From Bacteroidales bacterium (GTDB lineage Bacteria > Bacteroidota > Bacteroidia > Bacteroidales > UBA932), in NCBI GenBank assembly GCA_024398075.1, contig JAKSJM010000002.1:51991-115990 (forward strand): DNA of 64,000 nt, read 5' to 3'. The position numbers were made by a program, and so were the translations under genes. The stretch's first letter is position 1, and every line of letters starts with the position of its first letter. Shown piece after piece: positions 44,701-53,610 of the stretch. A model generated the notes under the pieces. That model was not told the DNA's origin, searched no databases, and worked only from the letters and a program-made list of their open reading frames with translations.

Positions 44701-44974
44701 GAACCCCAAGTGTAGACTTATAGTTGCTCCTTTCTATTCCCTTTCCAGAAGATGGAAGGAAGAACACCTTGTCACCCTCAATGAGGTTATAGAGGTCAGA
44801 GGAACAATACTCTGCACTCTCCTGATTGGGGAGTATTACCAGATGGAGACCCTTCTGGGCCACCTGTGACATCACAAACCATTTGGCCGACAAATGAAGA
44901 CCGCTGCAGAAAGCATTTTCGCCTTTCTGCAGTTTCTCTGCCAATAGTCCTGACGCTTTTGAGTTTATTAACAT
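41795..44974 (-). CDS. mfd: Transcription-repair coupling factor Mfd
   Basis: 1059 residues, close to the usual 1100-1150. Releases stalled RNA polymerase and recruits UvrA. UvrB-homology region at the N-terminus (YNDGFEHVDFVSQPGQFAMR, GSIVDIFSYSSNFPYR), then the RNAP-interacting domain (FNVGDYVVHIDYGVGIFGG), and the SF2 helicase with Walker A CGDVGFGKTEIAVRA, DEEQ box, motif III TLTATPIPRTL and motif VI QLRGRVGRSNKRAFCYL. The C-terminal TRCF domain is present. Start at 44974 overlaps a DnaA-box-like TTATTAACA. Confidence 0.97.
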   Translation of the reverse strand: MLINSKASGLLAEKLQKGENAFCSGLHLSAKWFVMSQVAQKGLHLVILPNQESAEYCSSDLYNLIEGDKVFFLPSSGKGIERSNYKSTLGVQRTAAVEKIMKGEEELLLIVTYPEALEECIPDTSSIMNSIMRVKVGDEMDFESMKEKLYNDGFEHVDFVSQPGQFAMRGSIVDIFSYSSNFPYRLSFWGDEVEQIHTFDFNTQLSKETVDSVDIISNIVSDGTSEGSPISSIFPDSTVLWLDSSDMYSHKEFFSGYEKFQKVYIDTPLSLDKDDSIKFTISPQPVFNKNFELLTADIRSKIESGYSVNIFGEKGSQLERLSSILTQNGGLLPEFVQGKNIHNGFVDTEDKVCCYSDHEIFDRFHRVSLRRTVEKSEQLTLNDLSSFNVGDYVVHIDYGVGIFGGLVRMRDDYGRVKEVVKISYKDGDVVFVSVHALNKISRYRSRDGETPVIHKLGSKSWQNLKSNAKSKVKDIAKDLIQLYAKRKASTGFAFSPDSYLQEELESSFMYEDTPDQEAATKAVKNDMEDTCPMDRLVCGDVGFGKTEIAVRAAFKAACDGKQAVVLVPTTILALQHFKTFQNRLKDLPCSIDYVSRLRTAKEVKDIQERLKKGQIDILIGTHKILGKGFEFKDLGILIIDEEQKFGVAAKEKLRQLKMSVDTLTLTATPIPRTLQFSLLGARDLSIISTPPPNRIPVQTEIILFDEKEIKSIIDYELNRGGQIFFMHNRVEELRSIHDILHRIEPDMRICVAHGQMEAKELENKMLDFMAGEYDMLLCTTIIENGLDVPNANTIIINQAQNIGLSDLHQLRGRVGRSNKRAFCYLIVPPLVSITDDARRRLKAIEEFSDLGSGFNIAMQDLDIRGAGNLLGAEQSGFIMDMGYETYQKILAEAMDELGMETGMQTSQVKGKFNVDCTIETDQPCVIPDSFIDITAEKMRIYKQLDSMTSDKEIDRFAAQLRDRFGALPQEVTNLLWVVKIRNLGGSLGFEKIIIKNGMMLFFFVANAMSSYFRSETFQRVIENAQLNQNFTLKQENKLKIVTRGVDSMEKAFNTLKKLQ

Positions 44975-45233
44975 AAGGTCAGAAAATATGTTGAAAACCT
45001 GTTTATAAACCTGTGGATAACCCGGCTTTCAAAAGTGAATATAATCACACAAAAAGTTATCCACAATCGATATACCGCGAAATCACCATCTTATCAACAT
45101 AAAATACGGCTATATAAATTATTGAAATACAAATACTTCTATATGGTTATCAACATTTCAACAGCTGATATAAATACAACAAGAAATTTAAATAAAATAC
45201 ATATATTTGTATTGTATTTCAAAAAACGCCGAC
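44965..45233. other. Candidate chromosomal replication origin (oriC)
   Basis: AT-rich gap between divergent mfd and ruvB. Two perfect DnaA boxes: TGTGGATAA (45012-45020, reverse) and TTATCCACA (45057-45065). Further TTATnnACA-like sites: TTATTAACA (44965-44973), TGTTTATAA (45000-45008, reverse), TTATCAACA (45091-45099) and TTATCAACA (45147-45155). The stretch from about 45096 to 45215 is very AT-rich and could unwind. Genes run away from it on both sides for about 9 kb left (41.0-45.0 and beyond to 35.7 kb) and 5 kb right. parS-like sites lie 10-13 kb to the right. No dnaA gene is in the window. Confidence 0.5.
45202..45209 (+). promoter_or_regulatory. -7 promoter box (TATATTTG) for ruvB
   Basis: Matches TAnnTTTG, 24 nt upstream of the ATG. 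Confidence 0.6.
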
Positions 45234-46292
45234 ATGTCAGAATTCGATCCTCGCGATACAACGACCAGCAAAGATAAGGATTTGGAGGGAATTATAAGAC
45301 CGCAGGGTCTTGAAGATTTCACAGGACAGAAGGAAATCGCTTCAAATCTAGCCATTTATATAAAGGCGGCAAAGCTCAGGGGCGAGGCACTTGACCATAC
45401 ACTCTTCCACGGCCCTCCAGGACTTGGAAAGACCACATTGGCCCATATCATTGCCAATGAAATGGGAGTGAACATGAAGATCACTTCCGGTCCTGTGCTT
45501 GACAAGCCTGGCGATCTCGCTGGCCTTCTGACTTCGCTCGAGACTGGCGACGTCCTCTTCATTGACGAGATCCATCGCCTCTCACCAGAGGTGGAGGAGT
45601 ACCTGTACTCCGCCATGGAGGACTATGTGATAGACATCATGATCGACAAGGGGCCGGGAGCGCGTTCGGTGCGCATCTCGCTGAACCCATTCACCCTTGT
45701 GGGCGCCACCACCCGTAGCGGCCTTCTCACAGCACCTTTGCGCGCCCGCTTCGGCATTAATCTGGCTCTCGACTACTATGACGTCGATGAACTCGTGAAG
45801 ATAGTAAAGCGAAGCGCATATATCCTCGGCGTGGGCATAGAGCACCAGGCGGCGAAGGAGATTGCTCTGCGCAGCCGTGGCACGCCGCGAATCGCAAACG
45901 CGCTGCTCAAGCGAGTGCGCGACTTCGCCCAGGTGATGGGGGACGGTCACATTGACCTGAAGATCGCAAAGTATGCACTCGACAAGCTGAACATAGACAC
46001 TCGTGGCCTCGATAGCATTGACAATAAAATCCTTCGCACCATCATCACCACATTCAAGGGTGGCCCTGTGGGAGCGAATACCATCGCCACAGCGATAAGT
46101 GAAGATGCCGGCACCTACGAGGAGGTTTACGAGCCTTACCTCATCAAGGAAGGATACATCGTCCGTACTCAGAGGGGACGTGTCGCTACCGAACTTGCTT
46201 ATAATCACCTTGGACTATCTGAATATCTGGAAATCAATTCCTTCTACAAGAAAGGCGTGGGAAGTGACGATGCCCAGGGAAGTCTGTTTTAA
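45234..46292 (+). CDS. ruvB: Holliday junction branch migration ATPase RuvB
   Basis: 352 residues. Hexameric AAA+ motor that moves Holliday junctions with RuvA. Motifs: [18 protein letters not shown], Walker [15 protein letters not shown], Walker [19 protein letters not shown], sensor/arginine finger region [20 protein letters not shown], and the C-terminal winged-helix ([20 protein letters not shown]). Start chosen at MSEFDPRD downstream of the promoter box. ruvA is separate, on the opposite strand at 56213-56806. Confidence 0.97.
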   Translation: MSEFDPRDTTTSKDKDLEGIIRPQGLEDFTGQKEIASNLAIYIKAAKLRGEALDHTLFHGPPGLGKTTLAHIIANEMGVNMKITSGPVLDKPGDLAGLLTSLETGDVLFIDEIHRLSPEVEEYLYSAMEDYVIDIMIDKGPGARSVRISLNPFTLVGATTRSGLLTAPLRARFGINLALDYYDVDELVKIVKRSAYILGVGIEHQAAKEIALRSRGTPRIANALLKRVRDFAQVMGDGHIDLKIAKYALDKLNIDTRGLDSIDNKILRTIITTFKGGPVGANTIATAISEDAGTYEEVYEPYLIKEGYIVRTQRGRVATELAYNHLGLSEYLEINSFYKKGVGSDDAQGSLF

Positions 46293-46303
46293 TTAATTGA
46301 GTT

Positions 46304-47530
46304 ATGAGAAAATTATTTATTTTGCTGCTTGCACTCACATGCATGGAGCCTGCTTTTGCGTGTACCTCGATGATCATCTCATCGCGCGCCAGCGCCACAG
46401 GCCGCCCAGTCATGTACAAGCATCGCGATGCCGGTGAATTGAACAACAGGATAGAGCGCTTCAAGGGCCCGAAATACGAGTTCATTGGACTTGTAAATGC
46501 ACCATCAAAGGGTGGGGAAGTGTGGACTGGCACAAACTCAGTAGGCTTCAGCATCATGAACACCGCTTCGTATAACATAAAGGATGACAATGTCCCTGAC
46601 TCGAAGATGGACCAGGAGGGCGTGGTGATGTACAAGGCGCTCGGGCAGTGCGCCACCCTCGCTGACTTCGAGCACCTGCTTGACATACTCCCACGCCCTA
46701 TGGGTGTTGAGGCAAACTTCGGCGTGATAGACGCCCAGGGAGGCGCCGCTTACTATGAGGTGAACAACCACAAATGGATAAAGTATGATGTCAATGCAGA
46801 ACCATCTGGATATAGGGTAGTTACAAATTTCTCCTTCGCAGGGCGTCCTAAGGATGCCGAGGGCGTTGAGCGTTATGAGACTGCGACTGCCATCATGAAG
46901 GAACTCACCGCTTGCGGCGCTCCGTATACCATTGGACACAAGGAGATAGTAAACTCATTTTCAAGATCTTATCGCCATGAAAGATTAGGCATTGACCTTA
47001 TCAATGACCTTCCTGCAAATGGTATCTTCGTGGATCAGGATTTCATCCCAAGAAGGTCTACTGCAGCATCCATCATCGTGGAGGGCGTGGCACCTGGCGA
47101 GAACCCGCTTCACACCGTTATGTGGACGCTCATCGGCCATCCAGCATGTGGCGTCATGATGCCGCTGATGGTAGGTCAGAAGGACATCATACCTTCGTAT
47201 CTTAAGAAGGGTGAGAAGTCAAATCATTGCGAGGCATGTGATATGGCAATGTCCCTGAAAAAGAAGTACATCTTTGACAATTCCGTAAGCAATGGAACCC
47301 ATTATTTCCATGCCGACGTCATCCTCAATGGCACAGAAGGAAGACCTTCTCTTCTGCAGTGTGCACGCGAGGCTGAGGTCTATATAGACACTGTTTTTGG
47401 CCTTATTTTCGACAAATGGGTAAGAAGTGAAATGAGCGATGCGGAATTTTTTGAAAAATATGCATTTATAAGCTCTTCATTCCTCGATGTATATAGGTCT
47501 AAATTTGTTTCTTACCTTAAATTTGACTAA
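46304..47530 (+). CDS. Secreted Ntn-hydrolase, C45 acyl-transferase-like peptidase
   Basis: 408 residues. Signal peptide MRKLFILLLALTCMEPAFA followed at once by CTSMIISSRASATGRPVMYK, so signal cleavage would expose Cys20 as the N-terminal nucleophile, the arrangement of C45/AAT-like or cholylglycine hydrolase-like Ntn enzymes. Then HRDAG, TGTNSVGFSIMNT, NFGVIDAQGGAAYYEVNN and TNFSFAGRPKDAEGVERYE with the usual central Arg. Probable periplasmic amidase; substrate unknown. It follows ruvB by 11 nt. Confidence 0.78.
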   Translation: MRKLFILLLALTCMEPAFACTSMIISSRASATGRPVMYKHRDAGELNNRIERFKGPKYEFIGLVNAPSKGGEVWTGTNSVGFSIMNTASYNIKDDNVPDSKMDQEGVVMYKALGQCATLADFEHLLDILPRPMGVEANFGVIDAQGGAAYYEVNNHKWIKYDVNAEPSGYRVVTNFSFAGRPKDAEGVERYETATAIMKELTACGAPYTIGHKEIVNSFSRSYRHERLGIDLINDLPANGIFVDQDFIPRRSTAASIIVEGVAPGENPLHTVMWTLIGHPACGVMMPLMVGQKDIIPSYLKKGEKSNHCEACDMAMSLKKKYIFDNSVSNGTHYFHADVILNGTEGRPSLLQCAREAEVYIDTVFGLIFDKWVRSEMSDAEFFEKYAFISSSFLDVYRSKFVSYLKFD

Positions 47531-47574
47531 AATTGCAGAATAAATTGGGATAACTATAATTTAATCATAAAGAA

Positions 47575-49521
47575 ATGGCCGATAAATTAATTTCTAAAAT
47601 TCCTGAAGGACCGCTGGCCGAAAAATGGACCAAGCGTAAATCAGAAATTCATCTTGTCAGTCCTAACAACAAAAGGAAGCTTGAAATCATAGTAGTTGGA
47701 ACCGGTCTCGGTGGCGCTTCTGCAGCTGCTTCACTCGGTGAGCTCGGTTACAACGTAAAGGTTTTCTGCATCAGTGATTCTCCTCGTCGTGCGCACTCTA
47801 TCGCAGCTCAGGGAGGTATCAATGCAGCAAAGAACTACCAGAACGATAACGACTCAGTTTATCGTCTGTTCTATGATACCATCAAGGGTGGTGACTACCG
47901 TGCACGTGAGGCAAACGTATATCGTCTTGCTGAGGTCAGCGCAGCCATCATCGACCAGTGTGTTGCACAGGGTATTCCTTTCGCACGTGAGTACGGCGGT
48001 TACCTCGCAAACCGTTCATTCGGTGGTGTACAGGTAAGTCGTACATTCTATGCTCGTGGTCAAACCGGTCAGCAGCTCCTTCTCGGTGCTTACGCTGCTC
48101 TTAACCGTCAGATTGCAGCCGGTACCGTAAAGAGCTATCCACGTTATGAGATGCTTGACCTCGTTCTTATCAATGGCGAGGCTAAGGGTATCATCGCTAG
48201 AAATCTTGCTACAGGTAAGCTCGAGAGATTCGGTGCTCATGCTGTAGTAATCGCTACTGGAGGTTATGGAAATACATATTTCCTTTCTACAAATGCCATG
48301 AACTCAAATGGTTCTGCAGCTCTCCAGTGCTATAAGAAGGGTGCGTTCTTTGCAAACCCTTGCTTCGCTCAGATTCACCCTACCTGTATCCCTGTACACG
48401 GTGATCAGCAGTGTAAGCTTACCCTCATGTCGGAGTCTCTCCGTAATGATGGTCGTATCTGGGTTCCTAAGAAGATGGAGGATGTCCTCAAGCTTCGTAA
48501 GCATGAGATCAAGGCTTCTCAGATTCCTGAGGAGGATCGTGACTACTATCTCGAGCGCAGATATCCTGCATTCGGTAACCTCGTTCCTCGTGACGTGGCT
48601 TCACGTGCCGCAAAGGAGAGATGCGATGCTGGTTTCGGTGTAAACGAGACAGGTATGGCAGTGTTCCTTGACTTCGGTGAGGCTATCCAGAGACTTGGTC
48701 ATCAGAGAGTTGCAGAGCGTTATGGAAACCTCTTCGATATGTATGAGAAGATCACCGCATCTTCACCTTGGGAGGAGCCTATGATGATCTATCCAGCTAT
48801 CCACTACACAATGGGAGGTATCTGGGTTGACTATGATCTTATGACCACTATCCCTGGCCTGTATGCACTTGGTGAGGCAAACTTCTCAGATCACGGTGGA
48901 AACCGTCTCGGTGCATCAGCACTCATGCAGGGTCTTGCAGATGGTTACTTCGTAATTCCTATCACCATCGGTGACTATCTTTCAAAGAAGTTCTCTGAGC
49001 CTAAGACTGATACAAACGCTCCTGAGTTTGCAGCAGCAGAGAAGGAGGTACAGGCTCGTATCGACAAGCTCTTCTCAATCAAGGGTAAGGAGACTGTTGA
49101 TTCTATCCACAAGCAGCTTGGTCACATCATGTGGAACTACGTAGGTATGGCTCGTGATGAGGCTGGTCTTAAGAAGGCTATCGCTGAGATCAAGGAGCTT
49201 AAGGCTAAGTTCTACAAGAATGTATGTGTTCCTGGAACCCAGTATGAGTTCAACCAGGAGCTCGAGAAGGCACTTCGCCTTGAGGATTTCTTCGAGATCG
49301 GCGAACTCATGGCATACGATGCTCTTAACAGAAACGAGTCTTGTGGTGGTCACTTCCGCATTGAGAGCCAGACCGAGGAAGGTGAGGCTAAGCGTGATGA
49401 TGCTAACTACATGTACGTTGCTGCATGGGAGTACAAGGGAGAAGGCGTTGAGCCTGAGCTTCATAAGGAGCCTCTCAAGTACGAATTTATTGAGGTTAAG
49501 ACTAGAAACTACAAAGACTAA
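47575..49521 (+). CDS. sdhA: Succinate dehydrogenase/fumarate reductase flavoprotein subunit
   Basis: 648 residues, the long Bacteroidota/epsilonproteobacteria-like form. FAD-binding motif [20 protein letters not shown]; covalent-flavin His in [17 protein letters not shown]; active-site segment [20 protein letters not shown], and [40 protein letters not shown]. Catalyses succinate/fumarate interconversion at the inner membrane; in anaerobic Bacteroidales it is mainly fumarate reductase. Codons here are T-ending (CGT, GGT), unlike neighbours, as expected for high expression. The usual cytochrome b subunit gene is not upstream. Confidence 0.96.
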   Translation: MADKLISKIPEGPLAEKWTKRKSEIHLVSPNNKRKLEIIVVGTGLGGASAAASLGELGYNVKVFCISDSPRRAHSIAAQGGINAAKNYQNDNDSVYRLFYDTIKGGDYRAREANVYRLAEVSAAIIDQCVAQGIPFAREYGGYLANRSFGGVQVSRTFYARGQTGQQLLLGAYAALNRQIAAGTVKSYPRYEMLDLVLINGEAKGIIARNLATGKLERFGAHAVVIATGGYGNTYFLSTNAMNSNGSAALQCYKKGAFFANPCFAQIHPTCIPVHGDQQCKLTLMSESLRNDGRIWVPKKMEDVLKLRKHEIKASQIPEEDRDYYLERRYPAFGNLVPRDVASRAAKERCDAGFGVNETGMAVFLDFGEAIQRLGHQRVAERYGNLFDMYEKITASSPWEEPMMIYPAIHYTMGGIWVDYDLMTTIPGLYALGEANFSDHGGNRLGASALMQGLADGYFVIPITIGDYLSKKFSEPKTDTNAPEFAAAEKEVQARIDKLFSIKGKETVDSIHKQLGHIMWNYVGMARDEAGLKKAIAEIKELKAKFYKNVCVPGTQYEFNQELEKALRLEDFFEIGELMAYDALNRNESCGGHFRIESQTEEGEAKRDDANYMYVAAWEYKGEGVEPELHKEPLKYEFIEVKTRNYKD

Positions 49522-49527
49522 TCTGAG

Positions 49528-50307
49528 ATGGAATTTAACGTAAAAATATGGCGTCAGAAGAACGCTAAAGATAAAGGACATTTCGAGACTTATCACATCG
49601 CAGGAATCGAGGAGGATGCTTCATTCCTTGAGATGCTCGATATTCTCAATGAGCAGCTTATCCGCGAGGGTGTAGACCCTGTAGCTGTAGAGAAGGGCTG
49701 CAAGAGCAGTGGTCCTGTATCCTTCGACCACGACTGTCGTGAGGGTATCTGTGGTGCTTGCTCACTCTATATCGACGGTAGAGCACATGGTCCAGACGAT
49801 CACGTCACCACTTGTCAGCTCTTCATGCGTCACTTCAAGGATGGTGCTACCATCACTGTAGAGCCTTGGAGAAGTGCTGCTTTCCCTGTAATCAAGGACC
49901 TCGTAGTAGATAGAGGTGCTTTTGACAAGATTCTCCAGGCTGGTGGTTACATCTCAGTACGTACCGGTTCTGCTCAGGACGCAAACAACATCCTCATCTC
50001 TCACGATCAGGCAGAGGAGTCTATGGACGCTGCTGCTTGCGTAGGTTGCGGTGCTTGTGTAGCTACCTGTAAGAATGGTTCAGCTATGCTCTTCGTTGCT
50101 GCTCGTGTAAGCTCACTCGCTATCCTTCCTCAGGGTCGTCTTGAGGCTAAGAAGAGAGTTAAGGCTATGGTAGCTAAGATGGATGAGCTCGGCTTCGGTA
50201 ACTGTACAAATACCCGTGCATGTGAAATGGAGTGCCCTAAGGGTATCTCAGTATCTCATATCGCTCGTCTTAACCGTGAGTTCCTCAAGGCTAAGTTCTC
50301 AGATTAA
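49528..50307 (+). CDS. sdhB: Succinate dehydrogenase/fumarate reductase iron-sulfur subunit
   Basis: 259 residues. Carries electrons between the flavoprotein and the membrane quinone site. 2Fe-2S cluster Cys in [19 protein letters not shown], then [14 protein letters not shown] and [16 protein letters not shown] for the 4Fe-4S and 3Fe-4S clusters. It starts 6 nt after sdhA and ends with a strong terminator. A membrane anchor subunit is absent from the window. Confidence 0.96.
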   Translation: MEFNVKIWRQKNAKDKGHFETYHIAGIEEDASFLEMLDILNEQLIREGVDPVAVEKGCKSSGPVSFDHDCREGICGACSLYIDGRAHGPDDHVTTCQLFMRHFKDGATITVEPWRSAAFPVIKDLVVDRGAFDKILQAGGYISVRTGSAQDANNILISHDQAEESMDAAACVGCGACVATCKNGSAMLFVAARVSSLAILPQGRLEAKKRVKAMVAKMDELGFGNCTNTRACEMECPKGISVSHIARLNREFLKAKFSD

Positions 50308-50326
50308 TCATCTGTACATAAATAAG

Positions 50327-50363
50327 TTAAGGCGGCTCTTTCAGGGCCGCCTTAATTTTTTTT
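50327..50363 (+). terminator. Intrinsic terminator of sdhAB
   Basis: TTAAGGCGGC (50327-50336) pairs with GCCGCCTTAA (50346-50355), followed by eight T. Confidence 0.9.
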
Positions 50364-50371
50364 CTAGATGT

Positions 50372-51553
50372 CTAGAACAGTCTGCATCCGATAACCAGCT
50401 CTGTTACATCTATTCTTGAGTCAAAACTTGTGTGATCTGCAAACACTTTGTCAAAATAGTGACCTCTCAACCCTATGGATACTCTGTCGTATAGGTTGAC
50501 ACCGGCCCCGCAGAGAAGGTTATAGCTGTGTTTTATCTTCTCATACTGGAAGTCTGTAACATTGATATCCGTATTGAATGGATAACCTACAGATGCTCCA
50601 AGGTCTAGGTAAAAATAGGTATTCTTTCCACAGAACATCTTGTATCTCAATGATATAGGTATGTTAACTGTACTATATTTCACCCATTCCTTGACCTCTG
50701 GTGATGCGACAGGCTTCCAATAAGACTCCTGTGAAAATGAATATACCTCTGGAGAGATTAAGATTGACAGTTTCTTCCTATAAAATGGGAATGTATATTC
50801 AAGCTCTACACCGGCAGCCTTGACAGTGAAGTCTGGTCCGAAAAACTGGCGTGGCCTTGTACTGTGGTTCTTGAAGTTTGAGGTAACTACACCAGCTCCA
50901 GCAAATACATTCATACTGATGCTTCCCCATTCTTTAGTCTCATTTCTGCCCTTTCCGTTTAGCTGGGTAAAGAGATTTACAAGGTTCTTCTCGTTATATG
51001 GCAGTCTTTCTATAGCCATTTTTCCTGTATCTGTACCTTCGAGAGTCTTTATCAACTGCTGCCTGAAATAATTATTTTCCATTACCCTTCCGCTTGCACC
51101 TAGATAATGCTTATGGATGAGGTATTCAGGATCAGAATCATTCAATGAGTAATAATAACTGTCGTTGAATGACCCTGACTTGTAGCTGTATAACTTATAT
51201 GGACCATCACACAGAACAGCGAGGTACACCTTCATCCTCGAAAGTTCAGGTGCAGATCCTTTGGAATAGTTATCTACAGAGGGCCTGGAAGTATCTACGT
51301 CTACCTCTTTTGATATAAAATGATAGTTTCCTACACCGAATTCACTTATTGTTTCAACATCCCCGACAAGCGTTTTTCCATCTTCTATCTTATATTCAAA
51401 AGATTTCGGACTTGTTCTCCAACCTTTGTTTCTGATAAGGCATTCCACCCTGTTTCCTTCATTGTTCACTATCCACCCTTTTTCATATTCTACCTGGGCG
51501 TACACGCTGATACTAAGAAGCGCAGCGAGTAGGGAAATGATAAGCTTTTTCAT
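50372..51553 (-). CDS. Outer-membrane beta-barrel protein of unknown role
   Basis: 393 residues, signal peptide MKKLIISLLAALLSISVYAQ. The first half resembles periplasmic soluble segments (YEKGWIVNNEGNRVECLIRN); from about residue 220 alternating strands (WGSISMNVFAGAGVVTSNFK, YFYLDLGASVGYPFN, RIDVTELVIGCRLF) suggest a small barrel related to PorT/OMP_b-brl-type proteins, ending in Phe. The start at 51553 gives the signal peptide and lies 5 nt after the hflX stop; the open frame extends back into hflX. Confidence 0.75.
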   Translation of the reverse strand: MKKLIISLLAALLSISVYAQVEYEKGWIVNNEGNRVECLIRNKGWRTSPKSFEYKIEDGKTLVGDVETISEFGVGNYHFISKEVDVDTSRPSVDNYSKGSAPELSRMKVYLAVLCDGPYKLYSYKSGSFNDSYYYSLNDSDPEYLIHKHYLGASGRVMENNYFRQQLIKTLEGTDTGKMAIERLPYNEKNLVNLFTQLNGKGRNETKEWGSISMNVFAGAGVVTSNFKNHSTRPRQFFGPDFTVKAAGVELEYTFPFYRKKLSILISPEVYSFSQESYWKPVASPEVKEWVKYSTVNIPISLRYKMFCGKNTYFYLDLGASVGYPFNTDINVTDFQYEKIKHSYNLLCGAGVNLYDRVSIGLRGHYFDKVFADHTSFDSRIDVTELVIGCRLF

Positions 51554-51558
51554 TGGGG

Positions 51559-52764
51559 TTACCAGAGAAAATTGTTGAATGGATAGCGTCCAGCGTGGAT
51601 TTCTGCTACCATCTTGTAAATGTCGCTCCTGAACTTGTCCATGTTTATCTTCTCCTTTGCTGAGATGAATATACATGGGCTCTTCTCATCTGCGATCCAA
51701 CTATTCTTCAGTTCATCAAGGGTTCTGTTTGCCTTGGTCTTAGGCTCCATGGAGAACTCATCATATTCTTCGTAAGTGTAGGCATCTATCTTATTGAACA
51801 CTACATATACAGGTTTATTGGCAGCTCCTATGTCCTGCAGGGTCTTTTCTACCACCTGCATCTGCTCCTCGAAGTCTGGATGTGATATATCTACCACATG
51901 AACCAGTATATCGGCCTCCCTGACCTCGTCAAGGGTGCTCTTGAAGGCTTCTATTAGCTGCGTAGGAAGCTTTCTGATGAATCCTACGGTATCACTCAGA
52001 AGGAAAGGAACATTTTCTATCACTACCTTCCTCACAGTAGTGTCAAGTGTAGCAAAGAGTTTGTTCTCTGCGAACACATCTGACTTGGATACCAGATTCA
52101 TTAGAGTACTCTTGCCTACATTTGTATATCCTACAAGGGCTAAACGGACCATTTGACCGCGATTACCGCGCTGGGTGGCCATCTGTCTATCTACCTTCTT
52201 TAACTGCTCTTTAAGGCGGTTTATACGCTCTTTAACGATACGTCTATCGATCTCTATCTGGGTCTCACCCATACCGCCTCGTGTACCCATACCTCCACGC
52301 TGTCTCTCAAGGTGAGTCCACATACCTGCGAGGCGGGGGAGCATGTAGTTATACTGTGCCAGCTCTACCTGCATCTTTGCATATGAAGTCTTTGCTCTTT
52401 GTGCAAAAATCTCCAGAATCAGGCTTGTACGGTCAATGATGGCAGTATTCTTAACTACCTTTTCAATGTTTCTTTGCTGCATACCTGTGAGCTCATCATC
52501 AAAGATGACGTATTCTATCTCATTTGCTTCACAGTATTCCGCTATTTCCTGAAGTTTTCCACTTCTGATATATGTAGCATTTTCCGGCCTTTCCAAGCGC
52601 TGTATAAACTTCTTATCCCCGATAGCACCTGCTGTCTCAGCAAGAAACTCCAGTTCGTCCAGGTATTCAAGTACTTTTCTTTCTTCCTCGTTCTGCCTGA
52701 TGATACCCACGAATACAGCCTTTTCTGTCTGTGGAATATTTGCGTTTTCTCTCTGCATATTCAA
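51559..52764 (-). CDS. hflX: Ribosome-associated GTPase HflX
   Basis: 401 residues. Splits stalled or heat-damaged 70S ribosomes. N-terminal HflX domain with the conserved YVIFDDELTGMQQRNIEK, GGMGTRGGMGETQIEIDRR linker, G1 GYTNVGKSTLMNLVSKSD, G3 DTVGFIRKLPTQLIEAF and NKID. The C-terminal ISAKEKINMDKF (G5) is present. It has no obvious -7 box in the short gap from tonB and is likely read from its own promoter or through the upstream terminator. Confidence 0.95.
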   Translation of the reverse strand: MNMQRENANIPQTEKAVFVGIIRQNEEERKVLEYLDELEFLAETAGAIGDKKFIQRLERPENATYIRSGKLQEIAEYCEANEIEYVIFDDELTGMQQRNIEKVVKNTAIIDRTSLILEIFAQRAKTSYAKMQVELAQYNYMLPRLAGMWTHLERQRGGMGTRGGMGETQIEIDRRIVKERINRLKEQLKKVDRQMATQRGNRGQMVRLALVGYTNVGKSTLMNLVSKSDVFAENKLFATLDTTVRKVVIENVPFLLSDTVGFIRKLPTQLIEAFKSTLDEVREADILVHVVDISHPDFEEQMQVVEKTLQDIGAANKPVYVVFNKIDAYTYEEYDEFSMEPKTKANRTLDELKNSWIADEKSPCIFISAKEKINMDKFRSDIYKMVAEIHAGRYPFNNFLW

Positions 52765-52766
52765 TC

Positions 52767-52794
52767 AAAAAAAGGCCATCCCGGAGGACGGCCT
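52767..52794 (-). terminator. Intrinsic terminator of the tonB-like gene
   Basis: On the minus strand AGGCCGTCC and GGGATGGCCT form an imperfect stem followed by a run of T, between tonB and hflX. Confidence 0.75.
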
Positions 52795-52814
52795 CATGTA
52801 TATTTTTCTAGTAA

Positions 52815-53504
52815 TTATCTCAACTGGAAAATAACAGGGAAGGTGTAGGTTACCTTTACAGCGCGGTCACGCTGCTTTCCTGGCTTCCACTTAGGTGAGC
52901 TTGATACTACACGTACAGCCTCCTTATCGAGTGATGAATCAACACCACGGAGAACCTTTACGTTTGATACAGAACCATCTGCGTTTACAGTGAACTGGAG
53001 GGTTACACGACCCTGCACACCGTTCTCCTTTGCGATCTCAGGATAAACGAGCTTTGAGTTCACCCACTTAGAGAATTCATTTGCGTCGCCACCGTTGAAT
53101 GAAGGCTTCTGCTCTACGAGCTGGAATGGAATAGCTTCCTCTTCCACAACCTCTTCCTCAACTGCCTCAACGTAGTCGTTAATCTCTACACCCATGTTTG
53201 CATCATCCTCGGTCATGATCTGAAGGTCCTCAACCTCGATATCATCGTCCACGATGTCGATGTTATCTGAAAGGACAGGGATGTTTGGAGTCTCTGGTGG
53301 AGGTGGAGGGGTATCCTGGGTAATAGGAATGATTTCCTCCTCGATGAGTTCAACGGTAGTATCGTCGAATACATCTGCCTTTTCGCCCTTTGACTGGTAC
53401 TCGAATGCACCCCATACTACGAGCAATGCCAACACGAAACCGATCTCCGTGTAGAGCAATCTCATTTTCTCGAGATTTGCTTTAGCTGATTTCTTAACTT
53501 CCAT
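52815..53504 (-). CDS. tonB: Energy transducer TonB
   Basis: 229 residues. One N-terminal membrane helix (IGFVLALLVVWGAFEY), an acidic Pro-containing linker (TQDTPPPPPETPN) and a C-terminal TonB domain (VYPEIAKENGVQGRVTLQFT, VNADGSVSNVKVLRGVDSSL, KWKPGKQRDRAVKVTYTFPV). It transmits the proton-motive force to TonB-dependent receptors such as the one at 11246-13315. A TACCTTTG box at 53535-53542 (minus) lies 30 nt upstream. Confidence 0.93.
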   Translation of the reverse strand: MEVKKSAKANLEKMRLLYTEIGFVLALLVVWGAFEYQSKGEKADVFDDTTVELIEEEIIPITQDTPPPPPETPNIPVLSDNIDIVDDDIEVEDLQIMTEDDANMGVEINDYVEAVEEEVVEEEAIPFQLVEQKPSFNGGDANEFSKWVNSKLVYPEIAKENGVQGRVTLQFTVNADGSVSNVKVLRGVDSSLDKEAVRVVSSSPKWKPGKQRDRAVKVTYTFPVIFQLR

Positions 53505-53534
53505 ATGTTAGTAATTTTTAATTCAAACCACGTC

Positions 53535-53542
53535 CAAAGGTA
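53535..53542 (-). promoter_or_regulatory. -7 promoter box (TACCTTTG) for tonB
   Basis: Matches TAnnTTTG on the minus strand, 30 nt before the ATG at 53504. Confidence 0.55.
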
Positions 53543-53585
53543 TAAAAATTATTTTTCAAAAACAATTATTTAGATTTATTAGTTG

Positions 53586-53593
53586 TAGATTTG
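53586..53593 (+). promoter_or_regulatory. -7 promoter box (TAGATTTG) for ybeY-mnmG
   Basis: Matches TAnnTTTG, 17 nt before the ATG at 53611. Confidence 0.55.
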
Positions 53594-53610
53594 CATAAAA
53601 TTTAAGGTTT

